The notes beneath the pieces were generated by a model, which saw only the letters and a list, made by a program, of their open reading frames with translations, was not told the origin of the DNA and made no database searches. Position numbers and translations under genes: made by a program. A stretch of 32,940 nucleotides of DNA, taken from positions 1 to 32,940 of the forward strand of contig JAHEJT010000040.1 of assembly GCA_024638765.1 (NCBI GenBank), given 5' to 3'. This document shows, one piece after another, positions 26,239-32,857 of this stretch. The number at the start of each line of letters is the position of its first letter. The stretch's first letter is position 1. This DNA is from Verrucomicrobiales bacterium. GTDB taxonomy: Bacteria; Verrucomicrobiota; Verrucomicrobiia; Verrucomicrobiales; DEV007.

Positions 26239-29200
26239 ATGCCCCAGCTGATCTTCTATATCGATGGCGAATTCCCCAAGGCTTACAGCCTGGAATCGGA
26301 AAGAATCACCATCGGGCGCAACAGCGCCAATGCCATCCGAATCCAGCAGCCTTTCATTTCCGGTTTTCATGCCGAATTAAACCGCGAAACCAACGGCGAC
26401 TATCGCCTCCGGGATCTGAACTCGCATAACGGGACCACGGTTAACGGTAACCCACTCGGGAGCGCGCTCCTCGAAGACGGCGACGAGATCACCTTCGGTC
26501 TCATCAAAGGCATTTACAGCGCCACGGCCGCGCAACCTGCCATCTCCACCGGCCCTCCCGATTCCGCACCTTCCGAGCTCACGACCGCCATCGATCTTGA
26601 ACGAGACGATCCTTCTTCCGCACACACGGATCTCAAGAAAGATATCGAGGCCCTCGAGCAGCGCCGCGAAGAATTGGAGAAAGGCCTTCGCGAACAACAG
26701 GGTTGCCTGGAAACCCTGATTGCGGAATCGGAAGATCTCAGCAAGCAGGTGGAAGCTTCTCAGCGCGAGAATGAGGAATCAAAATCCCATATGGCCATGC
26801 GCCACCATCTCGTCAGCGACCTCAACGCGCAACACGATCTCGTCAAGAGCGCGCTGGAGGAGAAGCACACCCGCAACGAATCTCTCAAGACAGAAAACGC
26901 GCAGCTAGAGCAGGCGGTCACCAAAGCCCGCTCGGAGCTGGACGCCATTTCGCATCAAGCTGCCAAAGGAAAAGCATTCCTGGGAGAGGCCTCGGCGGAT
27001 CTTCGGTTGTTGAATGAGTCCAAGGCCCGCAAAGAGGAATTGGATCATCAAATCCAGGAAATGGAAGCGCGCCGGCAGGAACGGAGGCGCGAGCTGGAGG
27101 AACTCGAGTCCGGCAAAAAATCGCTGCAGGAGGAACGCAACCGTCTGCGCGGTGAAAGTGAGCGTCTGCGCGGTGAAAGTGAGCGTTTGCACGGCGAGAG
27201 CGAGAACCTCCGCGGCGAACGCGACCGCCTCAAAGGCGAAAGTGAGCGCTTCCGCGCGGAGATCGAGGCTGCGCGCCGGGACCTTGAGGACATCAAACTC
27301 GCTTCTAAAGAGAAAGAGCGCGAGCATTCTTCCGTCGAGGTGGAGCACGAACTGCAGAAACTTCAAAAAGTTCGATACGATTACGTCACCCTGGAAAACC
27401 AGGCGCGCGAGAAATCGGAACATCTCAATCAGCTGGAATCCGAATTGACGCTCAGACAGGAAGATCTCGGCAACATCCAGAGCCTGCTCAACGAGAAACG
27501 CCGGGAACTCGACCAGGTCCAGGGGAGTCAACTTACGGAACTGAACCAAACAGCGGAATCGATCGAGAAGCAGAACTCTGAACTACAGGGCAGACTGGAG
27601 ATCTTGAAATCGCTGCTCGAGCAAACCGAGGATAAATGCGGGCAAGCGACATCTGAACTCACCGCCCGAGAAAAAAGCCTCGAGGAGGCGCGACGTGATC
27701 TCGAACACGAGCAGAGCAATCTCGAGGGTGTCTGCGCGGAAGCAGAACAATTGCGTAAGGAGAAGGAAGAGATGGAAGAATCGCTGAAGGAGGCCAACAG
27801 AGAATACGAAGAGCTCTGCCTCAAGCTCGACGATACCCGGGACGCCGTCCGCAAGTCCACGGAGGAGGAACGCAAGTTTATGGAATTTCGCGAAAAGAAC
27901 GCGAAACTCGATACCACCGTCCATAACAGGCGCGACGAACTCTCCAGCCTGGAAAACGAACTCGATGGCACCCGGGAGACTCTTGTCAAGCTGCAGGGAG
28001 CTGTCAGCGCCCGCAAGACTCACCTCGATCAGCTGGAGGCTGTCCGCCTTGTGGAACTCGAGGAAGAAGCCGGCCAGCTCGAGGAAAAGAGAGCCAAAGG
28101 CCTCCAGGAACTCGAATCCGTCCAGGAGGAACTGGAGCGCGCCGAGCGCGAAAGCGAGCGCGTCGAAGCCGCCCTCGATGACCGGCGCCGCGAACTCCAG
28201 GAACTGGACCATGGCCGGGAGAAACAGCGGAAGGAATTCGATTCCACTCGCGAGGAAAAAGAAAGCCTCTTCAAAGAACTCGAGGGAGTCCGGCGTGAGC
28301 TGGAAAGAGCCCAAGCCGATCTCGAAGAATCGAGAAAAGCCGCGGAAGCACACCGGGAAAAATCCCGCGAGCTGGAGGATTACGGGGTGCGAATGCGCAA
28401 ACTGGATTCAGAGCTCGCAGATCGAGAGCAGAAATTGGCTGCGTTCGACCGCGACGCGGAGGACAAGAAGCTGGCCCTCGAGGATCTCGAAAAATCCGTT
28501 TCCGATAAACGATCAAAGATTGAGGAATTGGATAAACTGGCCGGGAATAACGGCGAACTCGAAAAGATCAGGAAGCAGCTCGGCGAACTTCACAAAAAAG
28601 TTGAGGCCAGCGACGCCAGGCTTTCCGAAACCGAAAAAAGGCACCATGAGCTCTCCGCCAAGAGCGAGGAACTTTCAGGGCTGGTCGTGGAGAAGACCGC
28701 GGCCGTGCAGCGCCTCAGCGAAGAACTCGACAAAAAGCGCGGCGAGCATTCCAAGCTCGGTAATGAAATCGATCGCAAGAGCACCCAGATCGAAACCATG
28801 GACCAGCGATTGCAAGCGGCCGGGGTGCAGCTTCTCAATACCACCAAGGAAATGCTTACCAGCAGGAAGAGCGTCCCTTCCTCCCCTTTCGGCACCGCCC
28901 TCGACCGCAAGGAGCCCCCCGCGGAAAACCCCGTGGACCGGGCCATCGCCAGCGCTCGCGGGCCGGCTCCGCTCCCCGCCACCGGACTCGTCCCCGCCGT
29001 CGTGGAACGTGCGTCGTCCGAGGATTGCCCGCCGCTTCGCATCCTCAATCCGAACATGCAGTCGCCGGTCCATTACTTCCCGGACGGTGCGGGTAACCTC
29101 GATCCCGACCGTTGCCCGCCCATCGGAGTCTACGCTCTCGCAGGCTGCACCCGCGGCAGCGTCCATCGCACCATTGACACTCTCCCTTCCGGCGAGTACC

Positions 29201-30060
29201 CGGTGCTGATACTGCTCAGCGGTTCGCTCGACAAAGATAAAGAGCTCATCCGCGAAGTCACCCGCGAAATCCCCGATAAAATCCTCCTCGGTTGCTGGAA
29301 AGAAGGACGCCTCGACCGGCTCGCCGCCGATCTCGGCGAGGGCGCCGCCTTCCAGCAGTTCACCGACATGCTCGGAGAACTCAATGGCGTCATTTCCGTC
29401 GACGCGCGCACCTCGAAACTCCTAAAGGAACTCCACCTCGCCCGTCACAATCTCTACTTGCCACTGCCTTACCCGGTGGATTCTCCGGCCTGGGACTTCT
29501 CGGTCACACCCGAGGGACGGGGACGCGGCATCTTCGTGTCCGCCGACGGGTTCGATCCCACCTCGGAAAGCCATGGCGCCCGGATTCAATTCCTCAATCA
29601 GTTCGCGACCAAGAACCACTTGAAAGTCACGGTTTACCATCACTTCCCCGATGTCCTAGCCGGGCTGGAGATTCCCGACGAACTCTTCACCGAACCAAAC
29701 CGGACGCTGACTTATGGCGAATACCTCATCCTGATGGCCGAGCATCGCTTTGTCATGGGATTCGGAAAAGATCTCATCGGCGGCGATGTCTTCGGTGGTG
29801 CGCTGCTCAGCCGCTCAGTCTATCTGGCAGGCGACGGCGACATCGCGCCGCTTCTTTTCCCCGAGACTTTCCTGGAGTCACCAGAAGAAATCGGCGCCTT
29901 GGAAACCGCGGCCACCCGGCTTCTCGACGACGACGGCGCCTATGAGGAAGCGGTGCGAGGCTCGCAGGCACGCGCCTTAAAACACGTCTCCTTCGCCGCC
30001 GCCCGCGCCCGCCTCGCCGAATTCTTCGCTTCCATCCCCGCGAAACAAACCGTCTCATAA
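26239..30060 (+). CDS. FHA domain, giant coiled coil and glycosyltransferase-like C-terminal domain
   Basis: 1273-residue protein in three parts. Residues 1-95 form an FHA phosphothreonine-binding domain: ERITIGRNSAN, SGFHAELNR, LRDLNSHNGTTVNG and DGDEITFG supply the conserved Gly-Arg, Ser/His and Asn-Gly-Thr-Asn positions. Residues about 130-890 are an almost unbroken charged heptad coiled coil, including five 7-residue units of RGESERL type. Residues about 935-1273 are globular and read like a GT-B-type sugar-transferase or capsule-type domain (LLGCWKEGR, VISVDARTSKLLKELHLARHNLYLPLPYP, ARIQFLNQFATKNHLKVTVYH, LMAEHRFVMGFGKDLIGGDVFG). No signal peptide or membrane helix is seen. It probably acts as a long cytoplasmic scaffold read by a Ser/Thr kinase (inferred). 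It is monocistronic. Confidence 0.85.
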   Translation: MPQLIFYIDGEFPKAYSLESERITIGRNSANAIRIQQPFISGFHAELNRETNGDYRLRDLNSHNGTTVNGNPLGSALLEDGDEITFGLIKGIYSATAAQPAISTGPPDSAPSELTTAIDLERDDPSSAHTDLKKDIEALEQRREELEKGLREQQGCLETLIAESEDLSKQVEASQRENEESKSHMAMRHHLVSDLNAQHDLVKSALEEKHTRNESLKTENAQLEQAVTKARSELDAISHQAAKGKAFLGEASADLRLLNESKARKEELDHQIQEMEARRQERRRELEELESGKKSLQEERNRLRGESERLRGESERLHGESENLRGERDRLKGESERFRAEIEAARRDLEDIKLASKEKEREHSSVEVEHELQKLQKVRYDYVTLENQAREKSEHLNQLESELTLRQEDLGNIQSLLNEKRRELDQVQGSQLTELNQTAESIEKQNSELQGRLEILKSLLEQTEDKCGQATSELTAREKSLEEARRDLEHEQSNLEGVCAEAEQLRKEKEEMEESLKEANREYEELCLKLDDTRDAVRKSTEEERKFMEFREKNAKLDTTVHNRRDELSSLENELDGTRETLVKLQGAVSARKTHLDQLEAVRLVELEEEAGQLEEKRAKGLQELESVQEELERAERESERVEAALDDRRRELQELDHGREKQRKEFDSTREEKESLFKELEGVRRELERAQADLEESRKAAEAHREKSRELEDYGVRMRKLDSELADREQKLAAFDRDAEDKKLALEDLEKSVSDKRSKIEELDKLAGNNGELEKIRKQLGELHKKVEASDARLSETEKRHHELSAKSEELSGLVVEKTAAVQRLSEELDKKRGEHSKLGNEIDRKSTQIETMDQRLQAAGVQLLNTTKEMLTSRKSVPSSPFGTALDRKEPPAENPVDRAIASARGPAPLPATGLVPAVVERASSEDCPPLRILNPNMQSPVHYFPDGAGNLDPDRCPPIGVYALAGCTRGSVHRTIDTLPSGEYPVLILLSGSLDKDKELIREVTREIPDKILLGCWKEGRLDRLAADLGEGAAFQQFTDMLGELNGVISVDARTSKLLKELHLARHNLYLPLPYPVDSPAWDFSVTPEGRGRGIFVSADGFDPTSESHGARIQFLNQFATKNHLKVTVYHHFPDVLAGLEIPDELFTEPNRTLTYGEYLILMAEHRFVMGFGKDLIGGDVFGGALLSRSVYLAGDGDIAPLLFPETFLESPEEIGALETAATRLLDDDGAYEEAVRGSQARALKHVSFAAARARLAEFFASIPAKQTVS
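27142..27246 (+). repeat. In-gene 21-bp tandem repeat, five units
   Basis: Units start at 27142, 27163, 27184, 27205 and 27226; the first two are identical (CGTCTGCGCGGTGAAAGTGAG) and later ones diverge. Each encodes exactly one heptad (L-R-G-E-S-E-R type), so copy-number change would lengthen the coiled coil in register. Confidence 0.9.
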
Positions 30061-30071
30061 TTCCGATGTAG

Positions 30072-30145
30072 CGGAACTCGCCAAGAGTTCCGACCTCCGC
30101 GTCATCCAACCGTTACCGGAAAGTAGCTTCGACTTCCAGTCGAAG
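30072..30145. repeat. Two small hairpins downstream of the FHA gene
   Basis: CGGAACTC/GAGTTCCG (30072-30079 with 30085-30092) and CTTCGACT/AGTCGAAG (30127-30134 with 30138-30145). Neither has a T-run, so they look like dispersed palindromes. They lie between the convergent FHA gene and the truncated gene at 30202, in a position where a terminator would be expected. Confidence 0.55.
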
Positions 30146-30201
30146 TCTCTGCGCCACGCCAGCCGTTCCCGGAATTCGAGCAAAGTGCCTCAAAGCTGGA
30201 G

Positions 30202-30540
30202 CTACCCGCGCTTCGAAGTCTTTTCCCTCAGCCCGGACAACGTCGCCCGGATGCCTTCGACGCTCCCGATCATGATATAGGCGTCATATTCAAAAACCAT
30301 ACCCGGCCGGAACCCAAAGGTCGTCAGGGGTGCGACATAGGAGCAAGCCGAATCGCCCGGTCCGGGAACCCGGTAAGTCGTGATTTGATCGGCACTAGGA
30401 ACGTACACCCCGAGACCGAATCCTTTTTCGTCCGCGAAAGCCGCCCAGCGCTCGGGGACTTTGTAATACGCGTTCTTCTTCCCCGGCTCCTTTTGCGTCA
30501 GCGGCCGGCCCTCCCACGGCTCATCTCGCTGGGCATGTGC
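30202..30540 (-). pseudogene. 5'-truncated gene remnant at the edge of the cassette array
   Basis: The minus-strand frame is open from just after a stop at 30541-30543 to a stop at 30202, giving 112 residues that begin AHAQRDEPWEGRPLTQKEPG and continue KNAYYKVPERWAAFADEKGFGLGVYVP. The composition and steady codon use look like the C-terminal part of a real, larger protein. There is no ATG near the start, and the first Met-like codon (GTG at 30408) falls mid-sequence. The head of the gene is missing exactly where the small-gene array begins. I do not recognise the family with confidence; the pattern is reminiscent of C-terminal domains of secreted carbohydrate-active proteins. Confidence 0.6.
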
Positions 30541-30782
30541 CTAATCTTGGTTCCGGGAAGTTTGCCGAAAATACCAAGTAGCAGCCCGAGCAAGCCAAAC
30601 ACCATGGGTGCAACCGCCCATGTTGTGCCGATAACGGATATGAGTTGTTCGTTCTCTTGGGGGGTTCCACCGGTCGCTGACGAGCCGTAGAAGAATAATC
30701 CAGAGAAGAATCCAAGAATTATGGCAGACCCAAAGAAGAACACTATGGTCCAAAGCATAGTGAGCAGTATTTTTTTGATCAT
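30498..30782 (-). CDS. Small membrane protein, cassette D
   Basis: 94-residue ORF with two clear hydrophobic helices (LLTMLWTIVFFFGSAIILGFFSGLFFYG and AVAPMVFGLLGLLLGIFGKLPGTK). It begins with ATG 28 bp after the motif at 30809-30819, with a TAGGA ribosome-site-like sequence. The natural end is probably near GKLPGTK; the last residues (SEMSRGRAGR) are read in the sequence of the truncated neighbour, so the 3' end appears to be a fusion. Function unknown. Confidence 0.65.
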   Translation of the reverse strand: MIKKILLTMLWTIVFFFGSAIILGFFSGLFFYGSSATGGTPQENEQLISVIGTTWAVAPMVFGLLGLLLGIFGKLPGTKIRHMPSEMSRGRAGR

Positions 30783-30791
30783 TGCTAATTC

Positions 30792-31211
30792 CTATGGTTG
30801 TCTGACCGAACGTTGTTTATGACTTTCAGTCAGGTTCAAAGGCCGCACAGTCCATTCTCCACTGTTCGCCAGGGTAAGATGCAGCCTTCCAGACTGTTGC
30901 TTTGGGAGATTGCTAAGATCGATTAAGGTATTCTGGCGTCTATCACCGGGTTCATAGTCTCCGTCCTTAATCATGTACCACCTTAATACAGTGCAGTGTT
31001 GGGGAAGCCCCTCTATAGAGTAACCCGATGCGGTAGCATCGAATCCTGCTCCCACGATTCCGCACCGCGGTGAAACTCCAAAACCCTCAAGACCGTCGAC
31101 ATATATTTTCTGATCAGTTTCATTCTTGAATCGGAAACTGATCTCGTACGTCTGTGGACCGCATCCTACGAGGATCGCAAGCGCAAAGGCGACCGCAACT
31201 ATTCTTGTCAT
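30792..31211 (-). CDS. Small lipoprotein, cassette C
   Basis: 139-residue predicted lipoprotein: signal peptide MTRIVAVAFALAILVGC with lipobox LVGC, then a β-rich exported domain (YEISFRFKNETDQKIYVDGLEGFGV; LTLANSGEWTVRPLNL). The ATG is placed inside the right arm of the preceding boundary motif (ACAACGTTATG), so there is no room for a ribosome site in its own unit. The reading frame runs straight through the next boundary motif (codons for S-H-K-Q-R), so the last six residues are encoded by the next unit. Function unknown. Confidence 0.72.
   Translation of the reverse strand: MTRIVAVAFALAILVGCGPQTYEISFRFKNETDQKIYVDGLEGFGVSPRCGIVGAGFDATASGYSIEGLPQHCTVLRWYMIKDGDYEPGDRRQNTLIDLSNLPKQQSGRLHLTLANSGEWTVRPLNLTESHKQRSVRQP
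30809..30820 (-). repeat. Cassette-boundary motif 4
   Basis: Minus strand reads AAAGTCATAA-ACAACG-TTCGGTCAGA (spacer 30811-30816). The left arm GTCATAA is the exact reverse complement of the start of its own upstream unit C (TTATGAC at 31207-31213). Confidence 0.85.
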
Positions 31212-31223
31212 AACGTTGTTTAG
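31212..31223 (-). repeat. Cassette-boundary motif 3
   Basis: Minus strand reads CATCTGCTAA-ACAACG-TTATGACAA (spacer 31214-31219). The left arm CTGCTAA is the exact reverse complement of the start of unit B (TTAGCAG at 31784-31790). Confidence 0.88.
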
Positions 31224-31280
31224 CAGATGTTTCTTTTTGCGCTCATGCGCGGTCCGCGAGAATTGGATCGTCCCTTGGGT

Positions 31281-31768
31281 TTACCTGTCTTCGGTGTTAC
31301 CAGTCGCGATCGCGGCAAGAGCATTGTTTCGCTGTAAATCGTTCTTGATCTTCTTGGCGATCTGAGTGGCTGCAGCGGTCTCTCCCTGGGCAGCCAGCGT
31401 CCTGCTCCAATAATTGCAAAGATTGTCGACGTTTGTTCCTCCATCGCTTTTCACGATCGCGTGGTCCATGCTTTGGATTGCTTTAAGGGCGACGTCTCCC
31501 TCACCGGCATCGGCCGCCTCTCTGGCTCTAAATCGGCCAGCACATTGTGACGACCGAGGGCGGGACCATCGTAAGCCAATGCTGCGTCCAACTTGCCCTG
31601 CAGTTCAGTCTTTTCGCCTACTTCACCCACTTCAGTCTGAGCCTTGGGTACTTCGTTAGGGGGTGACTCATCACAGCCCGCCAAAAGAATTAACGCGAGC
31701 GATGGGACCACAATCTTTCGCAGAGGTGAGATTGTGCTGATTCGGGTAGGGGCTTTATGTGTTTTCAT
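31281..31768 (-). pseudogene. Frameshifted lipoprotein with helical repeats, cassette B
   Basis: The first frame encodes a lipoprotein signal (ISPLRKIVVPSLALILLAGC, lipobox LAGC) and runs to LGRHNVLADL. The second frame continues naturally as AREAADAGEGDVALKAIQSM, then a helix-repeat region ending LAAIATGNTEDR. A 2-nt excess near 31518-31531 separates them; removing it joins ADL to AREAADAG. The helical part resembles TPR-like repeats (AATQIAKKIKNDLQRNNALAAIA). Either the gene is decaying or the sequence has an indel error. The ATG at 31768 follows boundary motif 2 by about 20 bp. Exact function unknown. Confidence 0.65.
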
Positions 31769-31788
31769 TGTCAATTCTGATTCCTGCT

Positions 31789-31800
31789 AACGTTGTTTAG
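31789..31800 (-). repeat. Cassette-boundary motif 2
   Basis: Minus strand reads CGGCCTAA-ACAACG-TTAGCAGG (spacer 31791-31796). The left arm GGCCTAA mirrors the start of unit A (TTGGCC) except for one bulged T. Confidence 0.85.
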
Positions 31801-31859
31801 GCCGAAAATGTTCTTTGAACAAGGGAAGCTCCAACTTAGAAGGCAAGACTTTGGGTGCC

Positions 31860-32068
31860 CTAGTCGCGAGTCGTATCCGCTCGATTCTTTCGAATTAATC
31901 GAACACCAGAGAAAATTAATACTAGGGCGACAACTATTCCTGGAAGATATGAGGGAATGTGATCGGCATTCCCCTCTCTGATCCGGCCTGTGAGGTCGAT
32001 GCCTAGGTATACGAAAGCAAAGAGCCCAAGTGCCAAGATGATGGTTCCAATACTCCTGTGTTTTTCAT
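31860..32068 (-). pseudogene. Two-helix membrane protein with A-tract frameshift, cassette A
   Basis: One minus-strand frame reads HRSIGTIILALGLFAFVYLG, IDLTGRIREGNADHIPSYLP, then GIVVALVLIFSGVRLIRKNR and a short tail to a TAG at 31860: two strong membrane helices and a basic tail. It has no start codon in frame. The ATG at 32068 opens the other frame, followed by a run of five A residues (32065-32061); with six it would read MKKHRSIGTII and give a normal 69-residue small membrane protein. So a single-base loss, a sequencing error or slippage at the A tract is implied. It lies wholly between boundary motifs 1 and 2. Confidence 0.6.
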
Positions 32069-32092
32069 TTAGTAGAGTCGAATACGTGGGCC

Positions 32093-32104
32093 AACGTTGT
32101 TTAG
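32093..32104 (-). repeat. Cassette-boundary motif 1
   Basis: Minus strand reads GGCACTCTAA-ACAACG-TTGGCCCACG (spacer 32095-32100). The TAA of the left arm is the hicB stop codon. Confidence 0.85.
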
Positions 32105-32433
32105 AGTGCCTTTTCCAGGGATTTCTTGCAGAAGTTGTTGAGGCTGTCTCCTTCGGTGAGAGCCTTCAAAGAGAGCTTTTCGTGAAGATCCTCGCCAATT
32201 CGCAGCACAAACTTTCCGCTGTAGTTCTTTCCCGCGGTCGGAGGTGGCAGCTCTGTGCCGTCTTCCCCGTGAATTCGGATCCACTCTTCCACAGCTTCGC
32301 ACAGTTCGTGGTACACAGACTCCTCGTCTTTCCCGTGAACGCCGCCCATCATTAATCCGGGGCAGCGCCCAACATAGCACTGATCATTCTCGCTCCATTC
32401 AACGATCTTTAGATAGCGATCTGAAGGTTTCAT
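32101..32433 (-). CDS. hicB: HicB-type antitoxin
   Basis: 110-residue antitoxin that would bind and inhibit HicA and repress the operon. The N-terminal partially degraded RNase-H-like HicB fold is visible (YLKIVEWSENDQCYVGRCPGLMMGGVHGKDEESVYHELCEAVEEWI), followed by a C-terminal ribbon-helix-helix-like DNA-binding part (SGKFVLRIGEDLHEKLSLKALTEGDSLNNFCKKSLEKAL). Its ATG overlaps the hicA stop (ATGA), and its own stop codon lies in boundary motif 1. Confidence 0.92.
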   Translation of the reverse strand: MKPSDRYLKIVEWSENDQCYVGRCPGLMMGGVHGKDEESVYHELCEAVEEWIRIHGEDGTELPPPTAGKNYSGKFVLRIGEDLHEKLSLKALTEGDSLNNFCKKSLEKAL

Positions 32434-32624
32434 GACTTGGATTGGTCGATGGCTTTCTTAATGTCTTTCTCTTGGTAGGGCTTGGCATCGGCTCCCGGCT
32501 TCCCGGAAATCGTGATCCGAATCCCTATCGGGTGGAGGAAGTTCCGATGAGATCCCTTGCCGCCTCGATTGGTGAATCCAGCTTTCTCGAGATCGGCGAT
32601 GAGTTCCCGGACCTTTCTTGGCAC
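32430..32624 (-). CDS. hicA: HicA-type toxin (mRNA interferase)
   Basis: 64-residue double-stranded RNA-binding-fold toxin of the YcfA/HicA family that cleaves mRNA when not bound by HicB. The pattern VRELIADLEKAGFTNRGGKGSHRNFLHP with catalytic His26 in GKGSH, followed by ITISGKPGADAKPYQEKDIKKAI, is complete. The start is GTG at 32624, with GGAGG directly abutting it, too close for normal use. The predicted transcription start also falls at this GTG, so translation may be leaderless. Toxin first, antitoxin second is the usual hicAB order. Confidence 0.92.
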   Translation of the reverse strand: MPRKVRELIADLEKAGFTNRGGKGSHRNFLHPIGIRITISGKPGADAKPYQEKDIKKAIDQSKS

Positions 32625-32630
32625 CTCCGG

Positions 32631-32659
32631 ACAGTATCAGAATGATACTATACTGTCAA
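32631..32659 (-). promoter_or_regulatory. hicAB promoter overlapped by a nested palindromic operator
   Basis: On the minus strand TTGACA (32659-32654) and TACTGT (32636-32631) are 17 bp apart. ACAGTAT (from the -35 side) and ATACTGT form a perfect 7-bp outer inverted repeat (32650-32656 and 32631-32637), with AGTATC/GATACT nested inside (32644-32649 and 32633-32638). This is the expected place and shape for HicB-mediated autorepression. The -10 box is 6 bp from the GTG. Confidence 0.75.
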
Positions 32660-32814
32660 GAGCGATCTTCCGCTCTCGCTTCGCTCTTCAGCTGACGACG
32701 TCCAATTTTGCCGGGTGATCTCTTGCGGCGTTTCCGTGAAAGCGCGGACAACTTATTGAGCAGGCTGTCACCCCAGACATCGAGTCTATTCGGTTTTGTA
32801 TGACCGTGTTTCAT
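32656..32814 (-). CDS. Small basic ORF upstream of hicAB (doubtful)
   Basis: A 52-codon frame from ATG at 32814 (MKHGHTKPNRLDVWGDSLLN...) rich in Arg and Lys, ending in a TGA that forms part of the hicAB -35 box. A weak GAGTGAC precedes the ATG. No family recognised. It could be a small cassette protein or chance. Confidence 0.3.
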   Translation of the reverse strand: MKHGHTKPNRLDVWGDSLLNKLSALSRKRRKRSPGKIGRRQLKSEARAEDRS

Positions 32815-32831
32815 GTCACTCTAGATTCTAT

Positions 32832-32857
32832 GGCTGACCATTTTCGCTCCGTCAGCC
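32832..32857 (-). terminator. Hairpin directly after the stop codon of the edge gene
   Basis: GGCTGAC/GTCAGCC, perfect 7-bp stem with a 12-nt loop, starting one base after the stop at 32858. No T-run follows on the minus strand, so termination is uncertain. It also marks the upstream edge of the small-gene array. Confidence 0.45.

Noticed and set aside
27014-29209. Long overlapping ORFs on both strands inside the FHA gene
   Set aside because: They are Arg/Ser-rich shadow frames of the GC-rich coiled-coil coding sequence.
30809-32104. Canonical integron attC sites
   Set aside because: The arms resemble R boxes (G then TTRR-like), but there are no L boxes or 40-100 nt imperfect stems between R'' and R'; the arms are only 6 nt apart. 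I therefore describe a short hairpin site and not attC.
31793-32355. Plus-strand ORFs in the cassette region
   Set aside because: They are antisense to hicB and the unit A gene, cross boundary motifs, and show no protein-like hydrophobic or motif pattern.
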